From positions 142,246 to 206,245 of the forward strand of contig NZ_KK211228.1 in assembly GCF_000621205.1 (NCBI RefSeq): 64,000 nt of DNA, given 5' to 3'. This stretch comes from Halotalea alkalilenta DSM 17697 (GTDB lineage: Bacteria; Pseudomonadota; Gammaproteobacteria; Pseudomonadales; Halomonadaceae). Positions 35,192-44,347 of the stretch are shown piece by piece; the stretch's first letter is position 1, and each line of letters begins with the position of its first letter. The notes below the pieces were generated by a model. That model was not told where the DNA came from, did no database searches, and saw nothing but the letters and a program-made list of their open reading frames with translations. The translations under genes and the position numbers were made by a program.

Positions 35192-36514
35192 TCAGCGCGA
35201 CTCGACGCTGGCGCGGGATGCACCCGAGTAGATCAGGTAGATACCGATCAACATTCCCAGCACACCGAGCATCGCAACGTAGTAGGCCGGTGCGTAGCTC
35301 CAGCGTGCCAGCGCGAGCGACAGCACCAGCGGTGTCGCGCCGCCGAAGATCGCATAGGCCACGTTGTAGGAGAACGAAAGCCCTGAAAAACGTACCTCGG
35401 CGGGAAACGACTTCACCGCTATCGCCGGCACCAAGCCGACGATACCGACGAAGAAACCCGACAGCGCATAGAGCGGCACCAGGTACGCGGTAGTGTAGTG
35501 CACCGAGACGAAGAAGAAGATGAAGCTGACGCCGAGACCGAAGCTGAACAGCGAGAAGACCGGGCCGTCGCCGAAGCGATCGCCCATCCGGCCGCTGACC
35601 ACGCAGCCGATCAGGGTGAAGACCAGCGCAATGGTATTGGCGTTGAGCGCGGTAGCGCGGTCGATGCCGATCGATGGCGACTGCAGCAGCGTCGGCATCA
35701 TCAATGCAGTGACCACGATCGCGCCAGTGAGCACCCAGGTGACCAGCATCGACAGCACCACCGCACCGCGATGCTCGGTGACCACCTTCTTCACCGGCAG
35801 CTCGGCCGCCAGCGCCTTGCGCGCCTGCATCTCGGCGAACACCGGGGTTTCGTGCAGGTAGCGACGCAGGTAGAGCGTCACAAGGCCGAGCAGGCCACCG
35901 AAGATGAACGGCAACCGCCAAGCCCAATCATGGATCTGCTGATCGCTGAACGTCGCGCTGAGCAGCGATGCGACCACCGAGCCGATCAGGATGCCGAGCA
36001 CCAGCCCCATCGACAGGGTGCCGCAGGCCAAGCCGATGTGCCGGCTCGGCACGTGCTCGGTGACGAACACCCACGCCCCCGGCGCCTCGCCACCGATCGC
36101 CGCGCCCTGGCAGACGCGCATCAGCAGCAGCAGCAAGGGGGCGGCGATACCGATCGAGGCATAGGTCGGCAAAAGGCCCATGATCAGGGTCGGTACCGAC
36201 ATCAGCAGGATGCTGAACATGAACATCCGCTTGCGACCGAGCAGGTCACCGAAGTGGGCCATCACGATGCCACCGAGCGGACGGGCCAGATAGCCGGCGG
36301 CGAAGATCCCGAAGGTCTGCACCAGGCGCAGCCAGTCAGGCATGTCGGCGGGGAAGAAAAGCGCCCCTACCACCGTGGCGAAGAAGACGAAGATGACGAA
36401 ATCGTAGAATTCGAGAGCGCCGCCGAGGGCGGAAAGCGCCAGAGTCTTGGCGTCTTGACGGTTCAAGCGCCGCTCGCCCGACTCAATGGCATCATCGTGG
36501 GTTCTGGTAGTCAT
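35192..36514 (-). CDS. MFS transporter, MHS type, copy 2 (tandem paralogue)
   Basis: A 440-residue paralogue of the next gene downstream, with the same blocks nearly unchanged (QDAKTLALSALGGALEFYDF, EAPGAWVFVTEHVPSRH, YLRRYLHETPVFAEM). Differences concentrate in loops and the C-terminal tail. The ATG at 36514 gives a start (MTTRTHDDA) that leads into the shared LNRQDAKTL. The two copies probably transport related acids and may differ in affinity. The region upstream is long and non-coding. Confidence 0.85.
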   Translation of the reverse strand: MTTRTHDDAIESGERRLNRQDAKTLALSALGGALEFYDFVIFVFFATVVGALFFPADMPDWLRLVQTFGIFAAGYLARPLGGIVMAHFGDLLGRKRMFMFSILLMSVPTLIMGLLPTYASIGIAAPLLLLLMRVCQGAAIGGEAPGAWVFVTEHVPSRHIGLACGTLSMGLVLGILIGSVVASLLSATFSDQQIHDWAWRLPFIFGGLLGLVTLYLRRYLHETPVFAEMQARKALAAELPVKKVVTEHRGAVVLSMLVTWVLTGAIVVTALMMPTLLQSPSIGIDRATALNANTIALVFTLIGCVVSGRMGDRFGDGPVFSLFSFGLGVSFIFFFVSVHYTTAYLVPLYALSGFFVGIVGLVPAIAVKSFPAEVRFSGLSFSYNVAYAIFGGATPLVLSLALARWSYAPAYYVAMLGVLGMLIGIYLIYSGASRASVESR

Positions 36515-36990
36515 GGGTGTCGATACAATGGGTTCGAAGAGAGCGCGTACCGGCCGCAAAGGCCGTGGGCTCGTTTAAGTCTTGATCGTAGGCGGCCGGC
36601 GCGGCGCCGAATATAGAGCGCCACATCGAAGGCGAGGGATCACCTCGCCGCACGTCGGTCTCATCGTTTTCGGGCGCGATCACATCGGGTGGGAAGATCC
36701 AGCGTCCGGCCTTCCACTCGGCTCGCAACGAGACGAATGAAACGCTTAGCCGATCTACTCTACCAGGGCGATGGCCTCGCGTCAGCCGAGTGAGCGGAAA
36801 AGTTCCCAGGGCACGTGTCCGATCGTGCCCGGATCGGTAATCGCCGGCACGCGGCGAATCTCGATGCGCCACCATCACCGGGCGGTAAGCACAGTTCATC
36901 GAGGCTGGCCTTGCGACGATGTTCCTGTTCTAGTCAAGACACCGGCGCGACGACTAGGCGCACTCCTGCTTGGCAAGGGAACACTGAGCA
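36515..36990. other. Divergent intergenic region between the MHS gene and argE
   Basis: 476 bases with divergent starts on both sides. Open frames here have no family resemblance. It should hold both promoters. A short inverted repeat GGCGAG/CTCGCC lies around 36630-36650. I could not pick a convincing promoter by eye. Confidence 0.4.
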
Positions 36991-38199
36991 ATGGACGACA
37001 ATCCTGATCACGAGGCTTGCCCACCGCCGCGGGAGAGCCGTGACTGGCTGGCCCGGCTGGTGGGTTTCGACAGCGTATCGCGACATGGCAATCTGGCGCT
37101 GATCGAGGAGATCGAGACGGCGCTGGGCGCCCTCGCGGCCAGCCCGGGCCAGCCGCTTTGCTTCGAGCGGATCGAAAATGACGAGGGAACCAAGAGCAAT
37201 CTGCTGGTGCGCGTCGGCCCAAACCTGCCAGGCGGGGTGGTGCTATCGGGACATACCGACGTGGTCCCGGTGGACGGACAGCCCTGGTCGAGCGATCCGT
37301 TCGAGCTGACCGAGCGCGATGGCCGGCTGTACGGCCGCGGCAGCTGCGACATGAAAGGCTTCATCGCCTGCTGCCTGGGGCAGCTCGAGTACTGGCGAGG
37401 GCTCGAGCTGAAACACCCGATCTATCTCGCCCTCTCCTATGACGAGGAGATCGGCTGCCTCGGCGCACCGCGGATGATCGAGCGTCTGGCGGCAAAGCCC
37501 CATCCCCCGCACTTGGCGATCATCGGCGAGCCGACGATGATGCGCCCGGTCACCCGCCAGAAGGGCATCACCGTGCTGCGCACCAGGGTGACCGGGCTCG
37601 AAGCGCACTCCAGCCAGATTCCATCCGGCGTCTCGGCGGTCCATGTGGCGGCCCGGCTGATCTCGCGAATCGAGACGATCATGTACGAGCTGGGCGAGGA
37701 ACGCGCCTGCGACGAGGCCTACAACGTCCCCTACTCGACACTCCACGTCGGCAAGGTGGAAGGCGGCACCGCGATCAACATCATGGCGCGAGAATGCGTG
37801 TTCGATTGGGAGATTCGCCACCTCCCCGAGCAGGCGTTCAAGAGCATATACGAGCGCTTCGACCGTTTCGCCCGCTCGCTCGAGTTCGAGCTGCGCGAGC
37901 GCGCCGCGACGGTCTCGATCGACACCGAAACCGTGGTCGCTACGGTGCCCGGGCTGCGCGCCGAAGCCGATAACCCAGCGCTGGCCTTTCTCGCACCCCT
38001 GCTCGGCGACGAAACCCCGCAAGGGGCGGTGGCCTTCGCCACGGAAGCGGGACAGTTCCAGCAGGCGGGGTTCAGCGCGATCGTCTGCGGTCCGGGCGAC
38101 ATCGCCCAGGCCCACCAGCCCGATGAGTTCATCGCAGTGGAGCAGCTCGCCGCCTGCGATGCGCTGATGCGGCGACTTGGCGAGGCGCTGTGCCGTTGA
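36991..38199 (+). CDS. argE: Acetylornithine deacetylase ArgE
   Basis: An M20-family zinc peptidase-like deacetylase of 402 residues (E. coli ArgE 383). It converts N-acetylornithine to ornithine in arginine synthesis. Zinc and catalytic motifs are in place: SGHTDVVPVDG (first His and Asp), YGRGSCDMKGF (bridging Asp), SYDEEIGCLG (catalytic Glu pair) and GEPT. The dimerisation domain follows around residue 200. No other arginine genes are nearby. A related M20 deacylase cannot be fully excluded. Confidence 0.88.
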   Translation: MDDNPDHEACPPPRESRDWLARLVGFDSVSRHGNLALIEEIETALGALAASPGQPLCFERIENDEGTKSNLLVRVGPNLPGGVVLSGHTDVVPVDGQPWSSDPFELTERDGRLYGRGSCDMKGFIACCLGQLEYWRGLELKHPIYLALSYDEEIGCLGAPRMIERLAAKPHPPHLAIIGEPTMMRPVTRQKGITVLRTRVTGLEAHSSQIPSGVSAVHVAARLISRIETIMYELGEERACDEAYNVPYSTLHVGKVEGGTAINIMARECVFDWEIRHLPEQAFKSIYERFDRFARSLEFELRERAATVSIDTETVVATVPGLRAEADNPALAFLAPLLGDETPQGAVAFATEAGQFQQAGFSAIVCGPGDIAQAHQPDEFIAVEQLAACDALMRRLGEALCR

Positions 38200-38267
38200 G
38201 CGCCAAGTCCCGGCGCTGCGCCGACGTACTAGACTAAGACCTTTTTTACCGCCAAGGAGCCATGCAC

Positions 38268-39128
38268 ATGACAGCCACGCTCGATTTCGCCGGCGTCCGC
38301 CTGCCCGCCATCGGCCAGGGTACCTGGCACATGGGAGAGGGCCTCTACTCCCAGGAAGAGGAGGTCGAGGCGCTGCGGCGCGGGCTCGACCTGGGTTTGA
38401 AGCTGATCGACACCGCCGAGATGTACGCCGATGGCCGTGCCGAAGAGATCGTCGGCCGAGCGCTTGCCGGGCGCAGGGACGAGGCCTACCTGGTCTCCAA
38501 GGCGCTGCCTTCCCACGCCGGGCGCGATGCGGTGGTACGCGCCTGCGAGCGCAGCCTGGCGCGGCTGGGTACCGACCGACTCGATCTCTACCTGCTGCAC
38601 TGGCGTGGCGGTACGTCGCTCGAGGAGACCCTCGAGGGGTTCGAGCGACTGGTGGAAGACGGCAAGATACTGCGCTACGGAGTATCCAACTTCGACGTCG
38701 ACGACATCGATGAGCTGGCGGCGCTGCCAGGCGGCGAGCGCTGCGCCACCAACCAGGTGCTCTATCATCTCGGCTCGCGCGGAATCGAATACGCCCTGCT
38801 GCCGCGCATGCGCGAATTGAAGATGCCGACGATGGCCTACTGCCCGGTGGCCCAGGGCGGCGTCTCCAGTCGAGCGCTGCGTGAGCACCCGGAGGTCAAA
38901 GCCATCGCCGGGGCGCGGGGAATCTCTCCCACGCAGCTGCTGCTGGCCTGGACGATTCGCCCCCGCGACGGTCTGCGCGACATCCTGGCGATCCCCAAGG
39001 CGGTGCAGCCTTCGCATCTGGCGGAGAATGCCCAGTCCCTCGAGATCGAATTGAGCGAGGCAGAACTTGCGCGACTCGACCGCGCCTTCACCCCGCCACA
39101 GCGCAAGGAGCCGCTCGACATCGTTTGA
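38268..39128 (+). CDS. Aldo/keto reductase, YeaE-like
   Basis: A 286-residue NADPH-dependent aldo/keto reductase. The match to E. coli YeaE (methylglyoxal reductase activity) is strong through LPAIGQGTWHMGE, LIDTAEMYADG, LYLLHWRGG, NQVLYHLGSRGIEY and MAYCPVAQGG. The catalytic Asp, Tyr, Lys and His are all recognisable (Asp in DTAEMY, Lys in LVSKALP, His in LLHW). AAGGAG lies 8 bases before the ATG at 38268, so I prefer it over the ATG at 38262. Substrates are likely small ketoaldehydes. Confidence 0.87.
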   Translation: MTATLDFAGVRLPAIGQGTWHMGEGLYSQEEEVEALRRGLDLGLKLIDTAEMYADGRAEEIVGRALAGRRDEAYLVSKALPSHAGRDAVVRACERSLARLGTDRLDLYLLHWRGGTSLEETLEGFERLVEDGKILRYGVSNFDVDDIDELAALPGGERCATNQVLYHLGSRGIEYALLPRMRELKMPTMAYCPVAQGGVSSRALREHPEVKAIAGARGISPTQLLLAWTIRPRDGLRDILAIPKAVQPSHLAENAQSLEIELSEAELARLDRAFTPPQRKEPLDIV

Positions 39129-39155
39129 CCCACCGCTCTCGGTGCGGTCTCCGGT

Positions 39156-39737
39156 TCAGCCGCGCTCGCCAAGCAGCCGTGCCACGCCCTGCTCGCCCAG
39201 CTCGCGAAGCAGGGCCACGTTGCGCTGCGGAATGCGCTCGGGATGCGGGAAGTGCGCCAGCGCCTGCTCGAGTTGCTGCTCTCGAAGCAGATGGAAGAGC
39301 GGCCACGGGGCTCGGTTGGTCAGATGGGCGGGATCGCTCGCGGGACTCCCTTCGAAGCGGTAGTCGGGATGGAAGCTGGCGATCTGGTAGATCCCTTCAT
39401 AGCCCGCCATCGCCAGCCAGCGCTCGGCGAGCTCGAGCCAATCCAGATAAGTGTCGAAGTCGAGCGTGCGGTCGACCAGCACGATCACCGTCGTGCTGAC
39501 CGTTTCGTCCTCGTCGAGCAGGCGGACCTCTTCGTCGAGCGCAGCCAGCGCGAGAGCGAAGTCGCCACCGTCGACCGCGCGATAGCGCACCCTCCCGGCG
39601 TCGAGTTCGCGACGGGCGAAGGGACAGAGATCGAGGCCGACGACTATCCGCGAGATCCAATCACGCGTCTGCCGCAGCGGCTGCTCATGAGGGGAAACTG
39701 CAGGATCGAGGGACGAAGAGGAAGAAGTCATCGGCAT
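39156..39737 (-). CDS. DUF1415 family protein
   Basis: A 193-residue protein of the DUF1415 family, function unknown. Visible family features are TRDWISRIVVGLDLCPFA near residue 25, FDTYLDWLELAE in the middle, and YQIASFHPDYRFEGS with HLTNRAPWPLFHLLRE. The conserved Cys, His and Asp residues could form a redox or metal site, but nothing proves it. No signal peptide or membrane segment is visible. It lies downstream of osmC on the same strand, about 110 bases away. Confidence 0.8.
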   Translation of the reverse strand: MPMTSSSSSLDPAVSPHEQPLRQTRDWISRIVVGLDLCPFARRELDAGRVRYRAVDGGDFALALAALDEEVRLLDEDETVSTTVIVLVDRTLDFDTYLDWLELAERWLAMAGYEGIYQIASFHPDYRFEGSPASDPAHLTNRAPWPLFHLLREQQLEQALAHFPHPERIPQRNVALLRELGEQGVARLLGERG

Positions 39738-39809
39738 CTCAGCGGGATCGGGGCCCGCAGTCTAATCGCACGCACCTGCGCGCGCGAGCGGTCGCGCCAT
39801 CGACGAAGG

Positions 39810-39835
39810 CCCGGATGGCGCTGCCGCCATCCGGG
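39810..39835 (-). terminator. Hairpin after osmC
   Basis: CCCGGATGGC and GCCATCCGGG form a perfect 10-bp stem around a 6-base loop, just beyond the osmC stop. There is no T-run after it, so termination may need Rho or be partial. Confidence 0.5.
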
Positions 39836-39844
39836 TAGACGACT

Positions 39845-40276
39845 TCAGCTCACAAGCTTGGCGTCGAGCGTGATCTCGGCATCGAACAGCTTGGACACCG
39901 GGCATCCCTCCTTCGCTTGGTTGACGATCTTGTCGAACTGGGCCTGCTCGGCACCGGGTATCTCGACGCTGGTGGCAAGGTGCACTGCGGTGATCGAGAA
40001 ACCTTCACCATCCTTGTCCAGCGATACGGTAGCGGTGGTATCGATGCTGGTGGCGGTAAGACCTTCATTGCCGAGCATCAGCGACAGCGCCATCGAGAAG
40101 CAGGCCGCGTGCGCCGCGCCCAAGAGCTCCTCCGGGTTGGTGCCGGGCTGACCCTCGAAGCGGGTATTGAAACCGTACGGATTCTGCTTGAGCGCACCGC
40201 TTTCGGTGGAGACCGTGCCCTTGCCTTCCTTGATCGAGCCGGACCAGTGCGCGGATCCCTTCTTCTTGATACTCAT
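39845..40276 (-). CDS. osmC: OsmC-type peroxiredoxin
   Basis: A 143-residue OsmC/Ohr-family thiol peroxidase that reduces organic hydroperoxides. The N-terminus (KKGSAHWSGSIKEGKGTVST) matches OsmC. The two catalytic cysteines are in AAHAACFSMAL and the later CPVSKLF, and the Arg in NTRFEG fits the family. A separate gene for Ohr is not seen. Expected cytoplasmic. Stress or osmotic induction is known for the family, but no regulator site is visible here. Confidence 0.9.
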   Translation of the reverse strand: MSIKKKGSAHWSGSIKEGKGTVSTESGALKQNPYGFNTRFEGQPGTNPEELLGAAHAACFSMALSLMLGNEGLTATSIDTTATVSLDKDGEGFSITAVHLATSVEIPGAEQAQFDKIVNQAKEGCPVSKLFDAEITLDAKLVS

Positions 40277-40742
40277 GTCGTCTCCTTGATCGATGACGGT
40301 TCGTCTGGATGGTTCGCCTGGCTAATTCTTCTGCAGTGGTTCGTCTGGAAGCCGCCCGGATCTGCGCGCTCGGACATATCGAATCGCCACCGCTTTCGCA
40401 CGAGACCGGACCGGCTTGCTCAGGAGTCACCAAAGGTGACCGGCTTCCCTCAGGGTAGTAGAGGCTCGGGGAAAAGACAGCCTGCAACCACCCCACAAAA
40501 GCAAAGCCCGATCGTACATTACAGTGAAGACCGATACTGCCAACTCATCGCTGCGCCAGCCAGATCGCCATCACCGTGGCACGAGCCGGCATCGTCGTGC
40601 CGACTGGGGCTGGCGCTGCTTCCAGACCCGGCCTCATTCGGCATGAATGAGGCTTGAATGTAATTCTTAGGCCAAGGTCGATGTTGTTTGCTGTGGGAAT
40701 CCTGCGTTAAATCCTCGCAAACACGACGAAAGCGCCATCGCC
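40277..40742. other. Divergent intergenic region between osmC and the DeoR gene
   Basis: About 465 bases, divergent starts on both sides, no convincing gene. It must contain the osmC and DeoR-regulator promoters. The right part (about 40630-40720) is more AT-rich. Nothing else stands out. Confidence 0.4.
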
Positions 40743-41501
40743 ATGCTCCCCGAAGAAAGAAAGCAGCAGATCCTTTCCACCCTGCAGCGCGAACACAAGG
40801 TCCACGTCGGCGCGCTCAGCGAGCGCTTCCGGGTGACCGAAGAGACCATTCGGCGCGATCTCGAGAAGCTCGAACGCGAGGGCTGGCTGAAGCGCACCTA
40901 TGGCGGCGCGGTGCTGCGCCGTGAGGGTGACAGCGCCCTGCCCTACTGGGCGCGCGAGACGCTCTACGTCGACCACAAGCGACGTATCGCGCAGAGCGCC
41001 TCGGCGCTGGTCGAGGATGGCATGACGATCATGATCGATGCCGGCACCACCACGTTCGAGCTGATGGGGGCGCTGCGCAGCCGGCGCAACGTCACGGTGG
41101 TCACCAACTCGGCGCGGATCACCGCGGGCGTGGAGAGCGATGCGACCCTGCTGTGCTGCGGTGGGGAGCTGCTCGGCAAATCGTTGGCCTTCGTCGGCCC
41201 GATCGCCGAGAGCTGCCTGGCGCGGTTCCATGCCGATATCGCGTTCATCGGTGCGATGGCACTCGACGCCGGACGCGGGCTGATGGAGGCGAACATCGGC
41301 GAGGCGGAAATCAAGCGGGTGATGAAGCGTCATGCCGAGTGCACGGTGCTGCTCGCCGATGCCTCCAAGTTCGATGGGCGTGCGCCGGTCCAGGTCGGCC
41401 CGCTGAGCATGGTCGACGTGCTGGTCACCGACCGTCTGCCGAACGAGGAGTGGCGGGCACGACTGGAAACCGCCGGTACCCAGCTGCGCCTCGTCGACTA
41501 G
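40743..41501 (+). CDS. DeoR/GlpR-family transcription regulator
   Basis: A 252-residue regulator. The N-terminal helix-turn-helix is typical: RKQQILSTLQREHKVHVGAL, then RVTEETIRRDLEKLEREG and LKRTYGGAV. The C-terminal DeoRC sugar-phosphate sensor domain has DAGTTTFELMGAL and LLADASKFDGRAP. Such proteins repress sugar or polyol genes and are released by a phosphorylated sugar. No sugar operon is adjacent (the neighbours are osmC and a histidine phosphatase), so its target lies elsewhere. Confidence 0.87.
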   Translation: MLPEERKQQILSTLQREHKVHVGALSERFRVTEETIRRDLEKLEREGWLKRTYGGAVLRREGDSALPYWARETLYVDHKRRIAQSASALVEDGMTIMIDAGTTTFELMGALRSRRNVTVVTNSARITAGVESDATLLCCGGELLGKSLAFVGPIAESCLARFHADIAFIGAMALDAGRGLMEANIGEAEIKRVMKRHAECTVLLADASKFDGRAPVQVGPLSMVDVLVTDRLPNEEWRARLETAGTQLRLVD

Positions 41502-41525
41502 CCCGTCCGCGTAGCTCCCCAGCGC

Positions 41526-42128
41526 TCAGAGCGGCTCGAACCGCCAGCTGCCGGAGTGCTGGTCGGGCGGCAGGATCCGCGTCGGTTCGACGTTGCCGAT
41601 GCGCGGCCCCTCATGGGTACCGAAGGCGAGATGGCGGATCACCCGGAAGACACCGGAGTGCGCGAAGATCAGCGGCCGCTCGTAGCGCTCGAGCAGGGCA
41701 TTGATCGTGCGTCCCACCCGCTCGACGAAATGCTCCCATGCCTCTGCACCCTCCGGTGGGTCGAGATAGGGCATCGGCGACAGGATAGGGCCGAGCTCCA
41801 AAGGGCCCCAATCACGTTCGCACAATCCCTCGAGCAGCAGCGGCCGAGCGCCCGGCACCGCCAGCATCGCAGTCTGGCGCGCGCGAAATTGCGGGCTCGA
41901 AGCCACTACGCCGGCATGCCAGCCAGCGAGCTTCTCTCGTGCGGCGATCGCCTGCCGCTTGCCTTTATCGGTGAGCACGACATCGAGCCTACCGGCCACG
42001 ATACGCGCACGATTATGAAAAGTTTCGCCATGGCGAACGAACAGGAAAGGTTTGGGGATCAGTTCCAACACGGGCATCTCTTCGTCCGTTCTTCGGGCAC
42101 GCATGATGTTAGCCAGCATCCTCGACAT
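41526..42128 (-). CDS. Histidine phosphatase family protein
   Basis: A 200-residue protein of the phosphoglycerate-mutase-like superfamily. The RHG motif is FLFVRHGETFHN around residues 29-40, followed by LTDKGKRQA, then CERDWGPLE with the acid residue and IFAHSGVFRV with the second catalytic His. The C-terminal half is short. These enzymes dephosphorylate small molecules or proteins through a phospho-histidine. The substrate is unknown. The start is uncertain; a Met at residue 5, 8 or 18 could be used. Confidence 0.78.
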   Translation of the reverse strand: MSRMLANIMRARRTDEEMPVLELIPKPFLFVRHGETFHNRARIVAGRLDVVLTDKGKRQAIAAREKLAGWHAGVVASSPQFRARQTAMLAVPGARPLLLEGLCERDWGPLELGPILSPMPYLDPPEGAEAWEHFVERVGRTINALLERYERPLIFAHSGVFRVIRHLAFGTHEGPRIGNVEPTRILPPDQHSGSWRFEPL

Positions 42129-42269
42129 GATGCAATCGCGGCATCGACAAACTGCCGAGGATAACTTTAATGGTTTCTTAAATAAAAAATTAAAGCGTGC
42201 CCATCGGCCTGCCGATTCCCATCAATGCAAATGATTACTCCTATCGATAATGCACGAAAGGGCATCATC
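42129..42269 (+). promoter_or_regulatory. AT-rich upstream region of flhDC
   Basis: A short stretch before flhD is very rich in A and T (TTTAATGGTTTCTTAAATAA, then AAAATTAAAG, about 42168-42198) in an otherwise high-GC window. It likely contains the flhDC promoter and is the kind of DNA that MvaT and H-NS proteins bind. No exact -10/-35 pair is assigned. Confidence 0.45.
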
Positions 42270-42611
42270 ATGGAAAAGAAAGAACAAGATCTAGCGCTGC
42301 TTTCCAAAGTTCACCGGCACAACCTGGCCTATCTGATCCTCGCCCGCGATCTCATCAAGCATGATGTAGACCAGGCGATCCTGCAGCTCGGCATCGATAC
42401 CGATATCGCCACGCGCCTGCTTGCGCTGCCCATTGCGCAATTGGTGGAGCTTGCGCATATGAGCCAGCTGTTGTGCGTTTTCGCCCTGCAGGATCCCGCC
42501 CTGCTGGAGAGCGATCCAACGCAGCGCCGGCTGGCAGAGGCACACAGCGCCCGACGCATGCTGAGCCTGCTCGACCCCATCACCTGCGCTTCGCCGCGCC
42601 ATTCGAAGTGA
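42270..42611 (+). CDS. flhD: Flagellar master regulator subunit FlhD
   Basis: A 113-residue FlhD. The pattern VHRHNLAYLILARDLIKHD, LGIDTDIATRLLALP and LVELAHMSQLLCVF matches FlhD of enteric bacteria, including a Cys in the same place. FlhD joins FlhC to form the activator of class II flagellar promoters. I chose the ATG at 42270 (AAAGGG before it) over an upstream ATG at 42225. The stop overlaps the flhC ATG (TGATG). Confidence 0.9.
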   Translation: MEKKEQDLALLSKVHRHNLAYLILARDLIKHDVDQAILQLGIDTDIATRLLALPIAQLVELAHMSQLLCVFALQDPALLESDPTQRRLAEAHSARRMLSLLDPITCASPRHSK

Positions 42612-43297
42612 TGGAGGGAAAAATGGCCGGTCACGGACTGATCGAACAGATGCACCAACAACAGTTGGCGATAGAAATGATCGAGCTCGGCGCGCGTACC
42701 TCGGTGATCATGCAAAGCGTCGCCATTTCCTACGGCCGGCTGGCGAGAATCCATCGAGAAAAGACCGGCACCCATCTGCCCAAGGGGGCGCTTCCCTTCG
42801 CTGCTGACTGGTTTCTCCAATGGCGTCCCAACATGCACGCCTCGCTGTTCTACAACATCCATCGCCAGTTCGAACTGCGCACCAGTGCCGCGCCCGCCGA
42901 ACGATTGCTGAAGAGCTACCGGCTCTACCTGCAATGGCAGGAGGATGCATGGGAAAACGCCCTGCTCTCCCTGACCCGAGCCTGGACGATGCTGCGCTTT
43001 CTCGACGGCGACTTGCTGCAGACCACCCGCTGCACCCGCTGCGAAATCCTGTTCATCGACCACGCCAATGCGCCGCGCTGCGGCTACGTATGCGGTCTCT
43101 GCCAGCCGCCGGCGCGGGCGGGCAGCGGACGCGAAGCCGGATCGGCCCAATCGCGCTGGCGGCCGACCGTACAGGGCCTCGCCACCGACGGGATGGGCGC
43201 GAACGAAGACAGGCAGGAAGCCGCAACGAGTGTCGAGCATGCGAGGCGCTCGAATCGATTCGTGCAAGGCACGCAGAGGCTCAATCGGCTCTGCTGA
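42611..43297 (+). CDS. flhC: Flagellar master regulator subunit FlhC
   Basis: A 228-residue FlhC (E. coli 192) with an extended C-terminal tail. The zinc site is complete: Cys141 and Cys144 in CTRC, Cys161 and Cys164 in CGLCQPPARA. GARTSVIMQSVAISYGRLARI and LPKGALPFAADWFLQW are family blocks. The ATG at 42611 is coupled to the flhD stop. A second ATG at 42623 follows a GGAGGG and could also serve. The 3' end overlaps cysQ on the other strand by 17 bases. No other flagellar gene is in the window. Confidence 0.93.
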   Translation: MEGKMAGHGLIEQMHQQQLAIEMIELGARTSVIMQSVAISYGRLARIHREKTGTHLPKGALPFAADWFLQWRPNMHASLFYNIHRQFELRTSAAPAERLLKSYRLYLQWQEDAWENALLSLTRAWTMLRFLDGDLLQTTRCTRCEILFIDHANAPRCGYVCGLCQPPARAGSGREAGSAQSRWRPTVQGLATDGMGANEDRQEAATSVEHARRSNRFVQGTQRLNRLC

Positions 43298-44141
43298 GCA
43301 ACGCCTCGAGCAGCGGCGCAACGCCCGGCGCGAAAGCGGCGAAGTGGGGATTGATCAAGCTGTCGCGCCGGTTGTAGCCCAGCGCCTCGCCGAGCGAATG
43401 CTCGCCCACCTCGACCAGCGCACCGCCGGCGCATTCGAGGATCAGCTGCGCGGCTGCGGTGTCCCACTCCCCGGTCGGACCGAGACGGAGATACAGATCC
43501 GCCTCTCCCGCGGCGATCTCGCAACTCTTCAACGAGCTGCCGAGCCGCCTGGTGGAGTGCTCGGGCAGCAGACGGCGCCAGCGCCCCTGCGGATCTCGCG
43601 AATGAGAGCGACTTTCGAGCAAGCGCAGCGGCGTGCGCTCGTGCCATCGCCGCGCCTGGAGCACCTCCCAGCGCACCGCGCCAGCGCACCCCGGGCCGCT
43701 TGGGTAGCGCAGCGCCGGCGCGCCGCTGCGGGCGGTATAGCCTACATTCAGCGCTGGTGCTTCGATGACCGCGAGCACCGATCGATGCGCTTCGATCAGT
43801 GCGATATTGACGGTGAATTCGCCATTGCGACGAATGAACTCCTTGGTGCCATCGAGCGGATCGACCATCCAGAAGCGAGACCACTGCCGGCGTGACGCGA
43901 GCTCCGCAGCGCTCGACTCCTCGGACAGCACCGGGACCTCGGGGGTGAGCGCGCTCAGTGCCTGGTGGATCAAGCGATGGGCACTGCGATCGGCCTCGGT
44001 CAGCGGCGTGTGATCGGCCTTGAGCGACACCGCTGGCGCGTCGTCTCGAACATAGATACGCATGATCTCCTCACCCGCCCGGCGAGCGATATCGATCACC
44101 TGCTGCTGCAGTTCCGATACGATAGGAGCGGCGTGACTCAT
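43281..44141 (-). CDS. cysQ: 3'(2'),5'-bisphosphate nucleotidase CysQ
   Basis: A Li-sensitive inositol-monophosphatase-fold enzyme of 286 residues that removes the 3' phosphate from PAP/PAPS, clearing a by-product of sulfate assimilation. Metal-binding motifs are LSEESS (first Glu), WMVDPLDGTKEFI (Asp, Asp, Gly, Thr) and GEWDTAAAQLILE (Asp near the end). The ATG at 44141 has GAGGAGG in front. An in-frame extension to 44240 lacks family sequence. It is convergent with flhC. Confidence 0.93.
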   Translation of the reverse strand: MSHAAPIVSELQQQVIDIARRAGEEIMRIYVRDDAPAVSLKADHTPLTEADRSAHRLIHQALSALTPEVPVLSEESSAAELASRRQWSRFWMVDPLDGTKEFIRRNGEFTVNIALIEAHRSVLAVIEAPALNVGYTARSGAPALRYPSGPGCAGAVRWEVLQARRWHERTPLRLLESRSHSRDPQGRWRRLLPEHSTRRLGSSLKSCEIAAGEADLYLRLGPTGEWDTAAAQLILECAGGALVEVGEHSLGEALGYNRRDSLINPHFAAFAPGVAPLLEALLSRAD

Positions 44142-44228
44142 TGGACCTCCTCGGTGGCAAGTTCGGCATATGCGCAATATAGCGCGCTGATACAGCTGCC
44201 CCACGCCCGTTGGCGGTCGCGCACAACG

Positions 44229-44260
44229 AAAACCGCCCACCGGGAAGACCCAGCGGGCGG
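44229..44260 (-). terminator. Rho-independent terminator of mvaT
   Basis: On the minus strand, CCGCCCGCTGGG, loop TCTT, CCCGGTGGGCGG, then TTTT. The stem is 12 bp with two G-T pairs, 87 bases beyond the mvaT stop. It fits a factor-independent terminator well. Confidence 0.85.
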
Positions 44261-44347
44261 TAGCTCGATCTCGAACACGAGCGCATTCAAGCAGCGAGAC
44301 GATAAATCGTCATCGACGCCGCGAACACGGCCCGATGCGAAGCGCAT

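Noticed and set aside
36492-36899. Leftward open frame upstream of the second MHS gene
   Set aside because: No family resemblance, no good start, and it covers the divergent promoter region. I treat it as non-coding.
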